Under the pieces are notes generated by a model. The model was not told the origin of the DNA, searched no databases, and saw only the letters and a list, made by a program, of their open reading frames with translations. 64,000 bases of DNA from Tetracladium setigerum (lineage: Eukaryota > Ascomycota > Leotiomycetes > Helotiales). The stretch spans positions 1,116,001 through 1,180,000 of the forward strand of contig PZJY01000005.1 of the NCBI GenBank assembly GCA_031472005.1. Reading direction: 5' to 3'. Position 1 is the stretch's first letter. Each line of letters begins with the position of its first letter. Shown in pieces: positions 46,532 through 59,217 of the stretch. The position numbers and the translations under genes were made by a program.

Positions 46532-47591
46532 ATGTCTCACTCACACGGCCATACCCATGATGGAATCAACTTCCACACTTCCCATGGACCGCCACCAGCT
46601 CCTGATCATGGCCACACTCATGAGGTCCTCGATGGACCGGGAAGCTTCATGGGTCGGGAGATGCCAATCATCGAGGGCAGAAACTGGAGCGAACGAGCCT
46701 TTACCGTTGGTATTGGAGGGTAAGCCCTAATTCCGTTTAGCCCTCGCCTCTTTCCCTCTTTCTCTGCCTCTCTTCTTGAACATCCAATTTACCTCGGAGT
46801 GCGGGGTAGCTTCCCCCCTCCCTCTTGCTTTATACACATTCTTTCTCCAACCACCATCACGTGAAGCTTCGTATTTCCTGTTGTTGTCGTTTGTTGTTTT
46901 TGTTTACTTCCTTAGCGAGTAAAACCCTCACGATGGTTAATTGACATGTAAAAACAGGCCAGTTGGCTCCGGCAAAACCGCCCTTATGCTCGTACTCTGC
47001 CACGCCCTCCGCGAGGCCTTCTCCATCGCCGCCGTCACCAACGACATCTTCACACGCGAGGACGCCGAGTTCCTCACCAAACACAAAGCGCTCCCCTCCT
47101 CCCGTATCCGCGCCATTGAGACCGGTGGTTGCCCACACGCTGCCGTGCGCGAGGACATCAGCGCCAACCTGGCCGCGCTCGAAGATCTGCACCGCGAGTT
47201 CGAAACCGATATCCTGCTCATCGAGAGTGGTGGTGATAACCTCGCTGCGAACTATTCCAGGGAGTTGGCGGATTTTATTATCTATGTCATTGATGTCAGT
47301 GGAGGGGATAAGATCCCGAGAAAGGGTGGTCCGGGGATCACGCAGAGCGATCTGTTGATTGTGAATAAAGTTGACTTGGCGGAGGCTGTTGGTGCTGATT
47401 TAGCGGTCATGGATAGGGATGCGAGGAAGATGAGAGAGGGTGGACCGACGATTTTCGCAGAGGTTAAGAAGGGAAGAGGAGTAGAGGATATCGTGGGCTT
47501 GATTGTGAGTGCGTGGAGAGGAAGTGGTGCGGAGGCTGTTACCAGGGAAAGGGGAGGTCCCAAGGGAACGGAGGGTCTCGAGGAGCTTTGA
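46532..47591 (+). CDS. ureG: Urease accessory protein UreG (GTPase)
   Basis: Exons 46532-46719 and 46958-47591 (238-base intron, phase 2) give 273 residues. UreG is the SIMIBI-class GTPase that, with UreD/UreF, delivers nickel to apo-urease. Seen here: a His-rich N-terminal extension (HSHGHTHDG.., ten or more His in the first 32 residues) suited to nickel binding; G1 motif GPVGSGKT at about 63-70; [14 protein letters not shown]; the metal-binding Cys-Pro-His in [15 protein letters not shown] near residue 120; [12 protein letters not shown]; and the G4 motif NKVDLA. The C-terminal 25 residues are Gly/Arg/Glu-rich and variable. The His-rich extension is common in fungal and plant UreG. No urease or other accessory gene lies in the window. 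Confidence 0.96.
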
Positions 47592-49156
47592 AAGGTCGGT
47601 GCCGTACAGTTCAAGGCATGAATATCGGGGATTGCTTGGGCTGAGTCTCTTGCAAGACCGAGAGTATGGCTGGATTAGCGGAATGAATTCGCTCTCCTTC
47701 TGCTTCAACTAGTCCTCCACCAAACTCCTGAATAGATGGCTGGATGGCTGGATGGCGGCCTCTTCTTTATCTACCAACAACATCCAACAACCTCGCGTAT
47801 CTATCTGACTACTTTATTCTCTGTCACTTGGCCAACAACTGATCAATTGAGTCCAAAAAACGCCAACAGATCTGCATCAGAAACCAACTAATCCATTTCC
47901 TTCCAAGCGAATCATTCCATGTGCACAAAGTTCTAGGGGACACCCAATACATGCAACCCGGAACCTTAACTTTGCGGTGCTCAAGTCACAGGGAGTACAG
48001 TGCCTTGATAGAGGCTAGCTGCCGGTAGATTTAGCCTTTATTTGTGAATGAAGTTTATTTCCGAGATGGTGGTGGACTGTGGAAGTCAGATTCCTGACGG
48101 CTTAGTAGTCAAAGACTCAAAGTCCAATTCAGTCAGTTCAGTCGTCGTGTCCACCACCCCCAGGCTCCACAAACAAAACATGTGAGCTCGCTATGACATC
48201 CATAACATGCCCTCGGTATCAACCAGGGATTCTCCCTCCTTGACTCGTGGTTCCTCGTGGGTGCAATGACTACAGTCCCACATCGGTCCCGCGCTATGGA
48301 AAGCCTCCAGAAAGGGGCGAAGGCTTGATTATTGGCTCGGGAGGAAATTACGTTATTTCCAAACGATGGAGTGGCAGTCTGGGCCTTTGGACGCAAGAAG
48401 AAAAAAAACACAAAAAAAACAGTTGCCTTTTCGCTGGTTGTTGTTGGTTTGTTGTTGATTGTTGGCTTTTTGGCAATAACAACCGATGCTGTGGCCCTGT
48501 AGGTGGTGTGTGTGGCACGGTTCTCCTTTTTTCTCTCCTTTTGAAGGGGAGGCCGAGGTCGATCCTACATGGGTGGAAGACAAGGTTAGAGTACCTGTTT
48601 ATGCATTCGGGTGATATTTACGATCTGGGATTATGATTATGTACTGCCTACCCATTGCCGGCAGGTATCCATCATAATGCCTTATTATCATGGAATCAAA
48701 ATGGAATTGTTCTTCGCTCGAGAGTCTCAGAAAGTGTAGTGGCAGATCCCTTTTTTTTCGTCCCATCTTCACTTCACCCCTTTGCTTTTGCTTGCATTTC
48801 ACAGGACGAGACGACTCGGGCCGCCTCATTCTGACAGATGTCAAAACGGTCTGAGTTCGTTCGTGACAGATGTGAGATGCCACATGGGATTTGGCCGGCC
48901 GCTGATTACTAGGTTAGTGTCATGTCCACATTTCGCTCCCACATACCCAGCTTTGAACCTAGCTCGATTTCGTGGCTGGCGAATCGATGTTCTAACTTTT
49001 TTCCATCCCTGCTGCGGTGACCATGCGAGGATCACCAAGACCACCTTCACTTGCAGGATCTCCACACTGCAAAGCAAATCCACTACGTCCGTTACTGGTC
49101 GACGACTCCGACTGCTGTGCAACAAGTACTCCGGAAATATACTACAGATTTCAGGA

Positions 49157-49206
49157 AGTACTGTACGGAGGAGTACAGTACTACTACGGAGGTACAGTAA
49201 GTAGTA
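49157..49206. repeat. Cluster of TACTGTAC / CGGAGTAC palindromic elements
   Basis: Within 50 bases there are AGTACTGTAC, GGAGTACAGTACT, ACGGAGGTACAGTA and AGTAGTAC. The elements are overlapping inverted and direct copies of GTACTGTAC/GTACAGTAC with ACGGAG spacers, so either strand could form small hairpins. Protein-binding site or remnant of a dispersed repeat; not known. Confidence 0.6.
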
Positions 49207-49800
49207 CACCTCGGCGTGGAGAACGAGAACAATGGGCCCGGGAATTGGGGTTCTGGCTTGGTCTGGTCTGGTCCTCTGGTCTTTGGACTAGATCAGTAGA
49301 TCTTCCCGATTATCCATCCTTTCTTTCCCAACCCCTTTTTTTCAAAAAATCTATTCTCAATCTCTCACCCATTAATACGGAGGTATTTGTTGCGCCAGAG
49401 TCAGGACGGACAAGGGCAGACCTCAGACTTTCCGGGGATGAACATCAAATCAAGTAGTGTAACGAGGAGTGCATCACACCCGCCACATCCAAGCATCCGT
49501 TCTCAACTTCTCTCTCGGTCTCTGTGCCCCAACTAGTCAGATTACAAAAAACGCCTATCACACTCATTTTCGGGCAGTATTGGAGGGGAGGGTCCCGCGA
49601 AGAGGTCTGATCGTGGTGCTGGGCCGGCTGGCTGCTTGATTGATCTATCATTTTTGCCGATATTTTGAGCTTCTCGAGGGCTGGAATGTTTGGTGGTCCA
49701 CCGAACTCTAAAATCGATCGGCTTCCTCAATCACTCTCCCCCAGCGAGTAGGGTCAGGTCTCCCCTCGTTCCAGGGGACTTGCCGTGAGCCGCCAGGAGA

Positions 49801-49840
49801 AGGGAGAGGAGGGAGAGGAGGGAGAGGAGGAAGAAGGGGA
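49801..49840. repeat. GGGAGA/GGA purine repeat
   Basis: Three near-perfect copies of a ten-base unit, gggagaggag, then gaagaagggg. All purines on the plus strand. Four G-runs of three or more occur, with loops of about 6, 6 and 13 bases, so a weak G-quadruplex is conceivable. Confidence 0.7.
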
Positions 49841-50787
49841 AGCTCGTTCCTGAAAAGAATGCTCAATTTTGCGTTCATCATGCGTGCTCCGTATCAACGC
49901 TGATGGCCCGTGATGCTGGGAAAAAAGAGGACTGGATCGTGTCTGGCAGCATCGAAGCTGTGCGTAGCATTTCCCCGCAAGATGCGCTTTTGATTCAGAT
50001 TTGAATCAGATTTGAACCAGGTTGCTGGATAGCCCGTTGCAGCCGCCGTCCGATTTTCTTTTCCTTTCTTTTTCTTGGGCGGGGCGGGAGCGAGAGAAAG
50101 TTCGAAAGACACAGAAGGGAAGTAAACAAACACCAACAGCACGAACCACCAACAGCCACTTTTCGCCTCCTCAGGACGGATCTTCCGCACGTACTCCTCA
50201 AGGAGGTAGCAGTAGAATACAGTAGTACTGTAAAAATGCTGCTGAACACGCGAAGTCCATGCCACGAACTGGCCCCTCCTGTCGTCTCCTCGCCCGCCAC
50301 CAGCGGCTGACCTATCAAGCTGTCACTGCGACTAGTCACTTCCGCGAACCGAGCACTTCCCAACTTCCCCGAGACTTCACCAAAGTATAACCCGCCGTAA
50401 TTTTCCCTGGCCCAAGGGCTTCACAAGGGCTTCACACGGCATGCCCGTTGGTCTCGAGTCCTCTTCCTCGAGGCCTCGCTCAATTATTCCTGACTTGCGG
50501 TCCGAGGACCACACTATTGATGCACGCGAATTGCACGGCAGTCCCATTAAGATCGGGATCATTGGATATGATACTGGAGGACTAGCTAGTGTCATATACC
50601 ATGTCTCTACTTCCTCTGGGATCCACTACTGTTGCTTGAGAGCTGTACGCAATTTGTTGACCTTTAAAGATTGAGTGTAGCTCACTCCGGTTCAGTTGCC
50701 TCTCCCCCTCCCTCGCCTTTTTCTTTTTTTTTCTATTTCTTCCTTCTAGCCCGTCTCTCCTTCTTGCTATCGCTTCCTTCTTTTAAC

Positions 50788-53700
50788 ATGAGCATCCATC
50801 CAGCCGTTGTGGCTACAGACAGACAAGAGAAGCAGTTTTCCTTTCTCGAATCTCTTGCTCTAGACTCAAGAGACTCTTTCCTTCTTGGAGACCACGAGAA
50901 ACTAAGTCTGTTTCCACACCCACCACCAGTTCACAACAGATTACCTGCACAGGAGAGCAATCCGCACCTACGAGGACAACCTCCCTCGAAGGCACTTCCT
51001 GCGGCTCCAATCCCTCCCAAAGAAGTGCATACGCCTGTTATGTCACAAAGCCTTGTTCCCTCCACAGCCAACAGGTCCACTGGTCTTGCAAGAACCGCCA
51101 CCACAAATCCCAAAGGTCAGCTCGTCTCTAAAACCTCCAAACAAACCATGGGTGTCCCTTCCAAAGCTCAGACTCAATGTCTGGCTCTCTGCCACAAAAG
51201 CACCGCTCTCGGCAATCGGGTGGCTGTCCACATTCTGGAATACCTCACGACCGTAACACCTCCCCCACGTGTCTTTGAGCAACTCGCACACGAATTTCTC
51301 GACACCATTGCCATCTTGGCTTCAATTGAAGCTGGCCTCAAAGACAATTCACAAAAGCTCCCGGCTGAGATGCTGTCCGAGCTCGACAATAAGTTCCGCA
51401 TCGCAGTTACAGACTTCCAGGCTCTGGACCATGTGGTCAGCAAGCTTCTTGAGCTTGAGCTCGGCACTAAGAGTCGACTCAAGCGTGGCTGGGGAAGATG
51501 TTTGGTGACAATGATCTCACAAAGCACAGATCTGCATTGGCGAGAACTTGTGAAAGTCTGAAGATGAGCGCACTTGTCTTCCAGTGGAGTTTGGGAAGCG
51601 AGAAGATCGTGAAAGAGATGGGAATTGGCTTCACTGGATTGGCTGCCGCACTTGATCGTCTGGATGAATTTGAAAAGAAATCAATTCCAAGTGCTCCGTC
51701 TCCAGAATCGAAGCCTGTTGAGAAGATCCATACTGTGGAGGACGTACTTCCCACTATACCCCGCCCTCGCCTATCGACTTCAACTCTCAATTCGGCTATC
51801 AGCGACAAAACCTCCAAACACAACAACAACAACAGCAGCAGCAGCAGCAACAACAACAACAACAATCGCAATTCCCACCACAACTCTACCAACAGGGAGC
51901 GCCATGGCAAACCCGCACATCTTCCAATCAGCCCTCATCTCCACTAGTCGATTTCAAGTTACCATCGCCTCCCAATTATCAATCATACAACATGCCCGCT
52001 CAAACCATAATTTCAAACGGTACGCATGATGTTATACGATCGTGGAGTTCAGACCATCCAGAATCCATTGATCACGGCATGCGCGTATTGAGCCACGATG
52101 ATGCGCTGTCCCACACCGGTACAGTTGAATCAGACAATCTTCTGAATGAGCTTGCAGGTGTGGAGATAGATCCCAACAAGGCCATCCGCCTCAAGCCAGA
52201 GCCAACAAACCTTCAAAACCTTGGACCACGGGCCACGGGTGGACCAGATATGCGAGCAGCTCTTGTCTCGGCAATTCGAAGCAGAAACCACCAGGCAATG
52301 GAGCAAATGCTCGAGCGAGGTGTTTCGCCGAATACAGGTCCAGACATGCCAGCTTTGCGTGAAGCTCTTCTATCCCACGACGCTGAGAGTATGCGTATAC
52401 TTCTTCAATTCGGTGCAGATCCAAATGACCCCGATCGAAATGGTGTTACCCCATTGTTTGCAGCAGTTGAGCAGAGTTTCCTCGCTGGTGCAACCATTCT
52501 CCTCAAGTACGGTGCTGATCCCAACCTTGCCGCTGGCCCTGAACTTGACTCTCCTCTCGGCTTTGCCGTTACCGCCAATATGGTTGGCTTCACACATCTT
52601 CTGCTGATTTACAATGGAGATGCGAACTACATGAACTCCAGCGGTGTCACACTTCTCAATAGCGGCATCAAGAAAAAGACACCCAAGAAGTTCATCGACC
52701 TTCTTCTCAATTATGGTGCTCTTCCTAACGCAAAGACGCGAGAAGGCAAGACTGCACTCTTCGAGGCCATTCAACTCGGTCGCGCGGATCTGGTCAAGAG
52801 TTTGCTTGATCACGGTGCAGACCCCAACTTACCAGGACCAAAGCATATGCTCTGGCCATCCACATTCCATTCCAAATGCTTGAAGTTGCTCTTAGACGCT
52901 GGCGCCGACCCAAAGAAATGTCCGGGCATCATGGAGCTCGCAACCAGTCTCAACAACATCGAGTCCGTGAGCATTCTCCTCAAGGCTGGTGTGAATCCCA
53001 ACTTCAAAAAGGATGGCGTCTACACTCCTCTTTGCACATCGATCCGAGACGACAGAGCAGACATCTTTGACCTCCTCCTTCGCAACAAGGCCGATCCAAA
53101 CGTCCCTGCAAGCGAATATCCCGCCTTCAAGTGTCTCACCCATCATCGTGTCCACTTCCTCCCCGCTCTCGTCGCCGCAGGTGCTGATCTCAACAGCCCC
53201 AAAGGCATCGTCGAGACTGCCGTCAAATCCAACAGCATGGAAGGTCTTATCTGGCTCTTGGACAAAGGTCTCAGTCCCAACGAAAAGAACCCCAAAGGAC
53301 ACTCACCCCTCACAACCGCCATTGCTGATGACCACATTGAGATGGTTGACCTCCTCCTCCAGCGTGGCGCTGACCCCAACATGCGCGGTCAAGACTGGCC
53401 TGTCTGTCTCGCTGTCAAAAACCCACCCATCCTTTCACGTATCCTCGCTCAGCTCCCAGAGCCCCGAGCGTTCAAGGGAGTCATGGAAATGGCTGTCTCC
53501 GCCAACCAACTCGAGTCCGTCAAACTACTCCTCGCAGCTGGCGTCTCAGTCGAAGACAAGAACGGTGGTGTCTTCTCACCACTCACCACCGCTCTGCGTG
53601 AAAATCACAGACCAATTGTCAGATACCTCCTCACAGAAGCTGGCGCCGATGTCAACTCGCCCGGTGAGCATCTCCCCGTCGTTAAAGCGCTCAGGAGATT

Positions 53701-53950
53701 CCACGGCGAGGACACCGAGATGTTGGAGCTCTTGCTTGATCACGGTGCTGATCCTAACCTGGTGTATCGTGGCTGGAACGGCATGATGCAAGCCGTTGAG
53801 AACGGCGATGAAGATGTGTTGCGCATTCTTGTCAAGAGGTGTCCGGTTGACTTGCTCGTCAAGGACGAGCTTGGACGAAACGTCGTCAAGATCGCTGAGT
53901 CGAGGGGTTGGCATGAGGCTGCTGATATCATCAAGGCTGGCAGCAAGTGA
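50788..53950 (+). CDS. Large ankyrin-repeat protein with poly-Gln linker; two one-base frame breaks
   Basis: No intron is needed. The ATG is at 50788; adding two bases gives 1,055 codons. The N-terminal third has a short linker and then a helical domain (about 120-300) without recognised family. A Gln-rich linker (about 345-365) follows. At least a dozen ankyrin-type repeats fill about 420-1,050, with repeated LLDHGADPN/LLLQRGADPN turns ending at the stop. Ankyrin arrays bind other proteins; the partner is unknown. Break 1 is at the GGGG run 51491-51494 (restored: WGKMFGDNDLTKH). Break 2 is at the CCC 51750-51752 (restored: LPHYTPPSPIDFNSQFG, leading into poly-Gln). Without correction three separate proteins would be called, and the poly-Gln would be read as poly-Asn/Ser or poly-Thr/Ala in the wrong frames. 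Probably cytoplasmic or nuclear; no signal peptide. Confidence 0.85.
51821..51877 (+). repeat. CAA/CAG repeat encoding poly-glutamine
   Basis: A run of CAA and CAG triplets with a central block of CAG inside the ankyrin gene. In the corrected frame it encodes about 15 consecutive Gln. A triplet repeat like this can vary in length between strains. Confidence 0.85.
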
Positions 53951-55474
53951 AGGAAGCGTGTTGTTGTTGTACAGGTGTAAGCTAGCATTGATTCCCGGTC
54001 TGGTCTGATGATTTTTGTTTTTCCCAACATGCTCTGGTCTCCTTTTATTTTCTGTATCTATCATCTATCTATCTTATGTGTAATGGGCATGAGTTGGGAG
54101 GGAAGAGAAAGCCTCTGGAAATCCGAAGACCGATATGGAACGTCGGGTGGAATGTTCTGTTTTTGTGTGTGTGTGTGTCTGGTCTTTTTTGGTTTTGTTT
54201 GATGAATGAGTGGGACGGAGGGAGGCTGAAATATCCTTAATCTTTTGCGTGGGGGACATTTTATTTACACTATATAGCACAGATACCGCTTTTCATTTGT
54301 CAAAATTTTGTTACAAATAAAATTGAAATTCTTTTTCGAGCGAATTAAAAAGAAATATGAATCTTCTCAATTATTTTCACCTACCTAGTGATGATTTGAA
54401 AGAGCTATGTTTTGACATTTTGTGCTTCTGCCTTTTCGGTCGTCGAGGGAGTAAGACAAAACCCCATTCGGGCGGTTGGTCGAGGATCGGAATTATATAC
54501 GATGCCTCGATGAGAAGTTCATCTATGTGCCAGTCAATTCTTCCTCGCACTTAGGAATGATTGTAAGATGTTTCTTGAGAAAAAGAGAGGAAGAAGGGAA
54601 GTGGTGTCGTTGGCGCTAGTCCTAATTGAGCCATATCACTCCCTTCAGCGGATGAGTTTGAAACGGTGATAGTAGACCTCAAGAAGAGTACTGAATGGAA
54701 AACGAAACCTACTTAAAGGCCGTCATATTCGGCTTCTAAGTAGCGCGTCCAAAAAGAAAAAGAAAAAAAAGAACCCGATCAAAAATATAGTTCTTGCATT
54801 TTCGTCACGAACCATATATCCAGATTGCGCTTTGTAGGTTTCGTAGAGGAAATACATAATATACCACTTCCGCAATATTTTCAAAAACCACTCAATAGTA
54901 AAAAGACTGCTCATAGGGTCCCATGGCTCATAAAGAGCAACAAATATACTTGACGAAACAATGCAGTTCACAGGTAGCATGTCTCTCTCTATTTAGGTTT
55001 CGGGAGATCTGCAGCAAAATGGGCGTCGTCCGGACCTCCCGGACTTTTTTTACGCGAGCGAAAAACTCTCCCACCCCTATGCCTGCCCGTCAAACAGCAA
55101 CAAGCTTTGCCTTGTGCTACTGTACAGGAGAAGCGTGGAGTTTAATTGATTAACGACGACGACGACGACGACGACGACAAGACCAAAGATGACCGACGTA
55201 AAAGACTCGAAAGGTGAGATGGACTGTACAGTAAAAGAGAAAATCAACAAACAGTTCCCCCGACAACTAGCGGGAAAATCGGAAATTGACACATGATTTT
55301 TTTGGTCTAGAATTTTTCCCATGAAACAATTACATTTCTGGCCTCTGGATAATAATCTATTCGTATTCCCATGTCTTTTTTTAAAAAAAAAACCAAATTC
55401 ATGTAACTCCTAGCCCTAGATATACCTATGCGCTCCTCCCAAGAAAAGATAATGGTAATATTAACAGCACGATT
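53951..55474. other. Convergent intergenic region, about 1.5 kb
   Basis: Between the 3' ends of the ankyrin gene (+) and the GH16 gene (-). AT-rich, with a GT run near 54166-54178, two CTGTACAG elements (near 55119 and 55222) and an ACG triplet run. No gene supported. Confidence 0.45.
55153..55179. repeat. (ACG)n microsatellite
   Basis: About nine acg/gac triplets in a row in the convergent intergenic region. Confidence 0.85.
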
Positions 55475-56471
55475 TTACTGGTTGTATACACCGACGTAAT
55501 CAATCTCCATGCCGGTGGCTTCATGACTGCGAGTTGCTGCGTTTGGTGGTCCAGCCCACTGCGAATGAGAAATTAGTATTTATATACAATGAAGAAAGAT
55601 CTCTTCATGAGAGCGAGAAACTTACGTTTCCACCGACTGCCACATTGAAAATAAGGTAATGACCCTTATGAGCCAAGTTGTTCCAGATGGCCTCATTGTT
55701 GATCCTGGCGCCAGTGATGGTGAAGATCAACTTATAGTCCAACCACCACATCAATTTCTCATCTCTCCATGTTCCTGGCTTTCCGGGGCCAACCATGGTG
55801 CGATCGACCTGGAATCCAATGACGTGGAACACGCCTCGAGACATGACCACTCCATTGCCATTCGCAATACCAGTGAACTCGTTGCAAACTCCCCCTGGTG
55901 CCGTACCGCAGTGAGCGACGGAGTAAAGTCTCGCTTGACCATTGATAGACTCGACGATATCCCATTCGGTGACAGCAGGCCAGTTCTGATAGTTTCCTCT
56001 GAACTCCGATCCCATTGCCCAAAAGGCGGGCCAGATGCCTTGCGCTGATGTTCCGGGAGCATTCCCTAGCTTTATTCTTGTTTCAATCAACATCTTTCCT
56101 CCGCTCTTAGCGATGAAATCCCCGCGGATACTTTCCATACGGCCGGATTTCCAAGAGTTGTCTGGTTGTCGGGTTGCTTTGATGGACATTGTTTGCGCTG
56201 CTGTGGTGACGATGTTGGCGTAGTCGCGAGCGTAGGTCTGCACTTCGTTGTTGCCCCAGCGTTCTGGACCGCCGGGGTATTTGGTTCCTGTCATGACGTT
56301 CCATCTTAATGATGATGGGAAGGTCCCTGCTGGGCCGGTGAAATCATCGGCGAATGTGGTGGTGTATCCGGTTTTGACTGGGAGACCACGCTTTTGGTTT
56401 TGGAGGATAGGATTTGCGGTAGCGAGAGAGGTGAGGGAGAGGAGGAGGGCGAGTGGCGAAAAGGTCTTCAT
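55475..56471 (-). CDS. Secreted glycoside hydrolase family 16 (beta-1,3(4)-glucanase-type)
   Basis: Exons complement 55626-56471 and 55475-55558 (67-base intron, phase 0) give 309 residues. The start MKTFSPLALLLSLTSLATA is a signal peptide ending near residue 19; the frame extends upstream but without signal features, so 56471 is preferred. A single GH16 fold fills the mature protein. The catalytic signature ExDxxE appears as EWDIVES near residue 165, with its two Glu residues as nucleophile and acid/base. GIWPAFWAMG, RGVFHVIGFQVD and the C-terminal MEIDYVGVYNQ are family landmarks. Members cut beta-1,3- or mixed-linkage glucans of plant or fungal walls. No GPI signal is visible, so it is likely released. 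Exact substrate uncertain. Confidence 0.92.
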
Positions 56472-59217
56472 GGTGAGGATAGTAAGTATATTATTGTGTA
56501 CGGGAAAAGAGGTATAATTTTGAAGTTTTGTTGGTGTGTGGTGTAGTCTCGTAAAATGAGAGTATTTCGAAGAGGTATTAATATAACGCGAAAACAAGAA
56601 GAATACAAATTAAAAAAACGAGAGTCAGTTGTCTGAAAGACTGAATGATTTGTCGCACTTGCACAAGAGAATGAGGTTCTACTCTCCCCGGTGGGGAACT
56701 GGATGTCTTTATCAATCCCTTCGCCGCACACTTGGATGACATATTCCAGAACCTTGCCCATCCAACACCAACAGACAGTACTCGGGTGAAAACGCATCAC
56801 ATTCCCGCGTGTGCGCAGTAAATAAAGCACCTGATGCTATCATGACTACTGCTTAAAAAGCAGATCAGGCGTGCGTGGATAGTAATCACATCGCAGGGGC
56901 GCTCGTGTATGTATTGCCTCCGTACCTGGAATTGCCCAAAGGAGAGTCTCGAGGGTGTTCACTATTCTTAGACTGTGCCGGGACCGAGCAGAGGACCTCG
57001 TTGACTTTAGCCGAATGATAAGGGTGGATGTGTGGCGCGTAGGCGGTGGGCATGGGTGAGTGACATCGTCCGGAGTTTTGAGATGAGGAAGAGATATTTT
57101 CATGGTTGGATACGAGGCAACATGTTGGGGGAAGGGGGTTTGAAAGCGTCTTGAAGATGCATTCCGCTGACAAAGGTAGGAGAATTTAATTTATTCTTTG
57201 GAAATCAAAGGGTGTGTTGTCACAGCCGTTCTGAAATCTTTCTCGCCTGCTGCAGCATGACAAAGGTGGATAGCAGCGACTTGGTGTTTTTGGTGTTTTT
57301 GTTCCTTGGAATATTGTGAGGGTCCTTGGGCTTCTAGAGGTTTTCAGGGGCTTTTTGTCGCTTAGTTCTCCGGGAAGTCTAACCTTATCTAGAGGGCCTT
57401 GGACTGCCTGATCGACAGGGGAGCATGAGAAATGGAGCGACCTCCGAGAACGTGAGTGCGGCGTGGTCGTTGGTGGTGGTGGCAACATCAACGACAAATC
57501 CTCACAATATTTCGTCCACGTTGTGCCCTCGTGTTTTAGAAGAATCCAGCCATCAGATAAATCTCCATGTGCCCGCAAGACATTCCATCACTTCTCTTCT
57601 TTTCTTTTTCGTTTCTCTGCTGTATTCTTTTTCTGCGCGCGCTGCGCTGCTTCCTCGCTGAACATCATCACATATGACCCATCATCCATCAAGTAATCTT
57701 ACGTCCACACAACCAACCGGCCTACGAACAGAAAAATATGCATAACGCGATTACCAATGAAGAAATTCGCAGTCCTCGGGCGGCAAGAGTGAATGTCACT
57801 CTCAAAATAGCGTCAAAGACAACTTCTTGCATGTAATATACGAGGTCCAAGGTACAGTACAGTACAAGGTGGTGCGTCGAGAAAATTCCAAGATGATTGG
57901 AGAAAACGAAGTCTTGTCCTTCTTGTCCTTTTCCCTTGCTGGTCTGACAGCCTTTCTAACAAGAGTGGTATGAAACAGTCACAACACCGCAACAGCAACG
58001 ACCTGCGCACTTCGCTCTGCTTACGTCCTAACTAGGGACCGCCGTTGAGACATTCCGCTTTTCCCTTTTCCTGAATTTATCCAGCAACAGCACGTGACTA
58101 AATGGGCACACAACATCCCAATTTATTTCTGAACAGTTTGGATATATTATAGGGAACCGACTATATTGGGTACGAACTTGCTTCCCTAATTAATTGCTAT
58201 GGAAGACCTGGCGACATATTTCTGGGATGATTGAGTTCTATCTGTTTTGCCATTTTTCTGTTTGAGTTTGTGGAAACTTCACATGTTTCTCTTCTTTCGG
58301 TATTCCTTTTATTTGCGCTGGAATTTCAGTCATCGGTATCTTAGATCCTAAGATCTTTCCTTGATGGGATGATTCAATATTCGGTACATTTGATCTTGTG
58401 TTTTACCGTTCGAGAGCCGCGTTTGTGTCAAGTCACGGGGATAAAGAGATACTCCCGCACAAGCGATATATGGTCATGGCATACCCAAAGCACGACCTGG
58501 TCATAAGTATGCAAAACTTGTTTTCATAACTTCAAAGCGTTTCTGTATCACCGATATGTCTTTGATAGTTGCTCGTCCCTAGCTGTTACATATAAACAGG
58601 AGATTCAGCAAGCGCCAATTTGCCAACGTTTCATTTGACTACTCTCCTCTCACGCTTAATTTGAGTACTTCAGTCGAACTACACCCTTGATTTCTTCTCT
58701 GTGCGAGGATGAGGATGTCATAACTTTATTTCCATGCAAGTTCTGGGAATTCTTCGACTTTCACAGCTCCAGAACGAAGATCTTTTTGGGTAGATACCCG
58801 ATAGCAATAGCACTCAGAACAGAACGGCAACGGCGTGGAAAAAGGGTGGTCTTGGCGATATTTATTGTCAAACGGACCGATACTTACTTTTTCGGTCGAC
58901 TCTAGCACACGAGCTAGTACAACTTAGAGCAATAAAATGAAATGTGCGCTAAAATCCACAAAGCTCTTGAGGCGGACAAGTGCTAAGGCAATGCTACTTC
59001 TCTGCTAGTTTGATCAGTCCAAATCAAAAAAATCCTATAAGTTCTTCTCAAATGTCCTTCACAACTTCTTTCCCAGCTTACCCCAGCTTTCCTTTCGAGG
59101 GACTTCACCAACATCACCACAATTATCGTTGTACGGAATTGGATTTTCTCAAATCTGAACACTTACTCCGCCCACCATCTCCAACTTCAGCAACGAGTCA
59201 TCCAAACCTATATCAAA
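56472..59217. other. Intergenic, about 2.7 kb
   Basis: Upstream of the GH16 gene (-) and of the small hypothetical gene (+). It contains overlapping GTACAGTACAGTAC elements at 57851-57866. An open frame at 59052-59258 (ATG start, His/Pro-rich) is next to the following gene but in another frame, and could be part of it. No other gene recognised. Confidence 0.4.

Larger units (their letters stand above)
47592..50787. other. Long intergenic region, 3.2 kb
   Basis: Between ureG and the ankyrin gene, both plus strand. It has many short low-complexity open frames, purine- and pyrimidine-rich runs, TACTGTAC-type elements near 49157-49206 and 50190-50231, and a G-rich repeat at 49795-49840. I see no gene. 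It is the largest gene-free stretch of the window and may be an extended promoter, hold a non-coding RNA, or hide a small spliced gene I could not resolve. Confidence 0.45.

Noticed and set aside
46857..47614. Several long frames antisense to ureG
   Set aside because: High-GC codon bias of ureG keeps antisense frames open. UreG itself is unambiguous.
57186..57578. 130-codon minus-strand frame upstream of the GH16 gene
   Set aside because: No domain, mixed composition, no splice context. Treated as chance.
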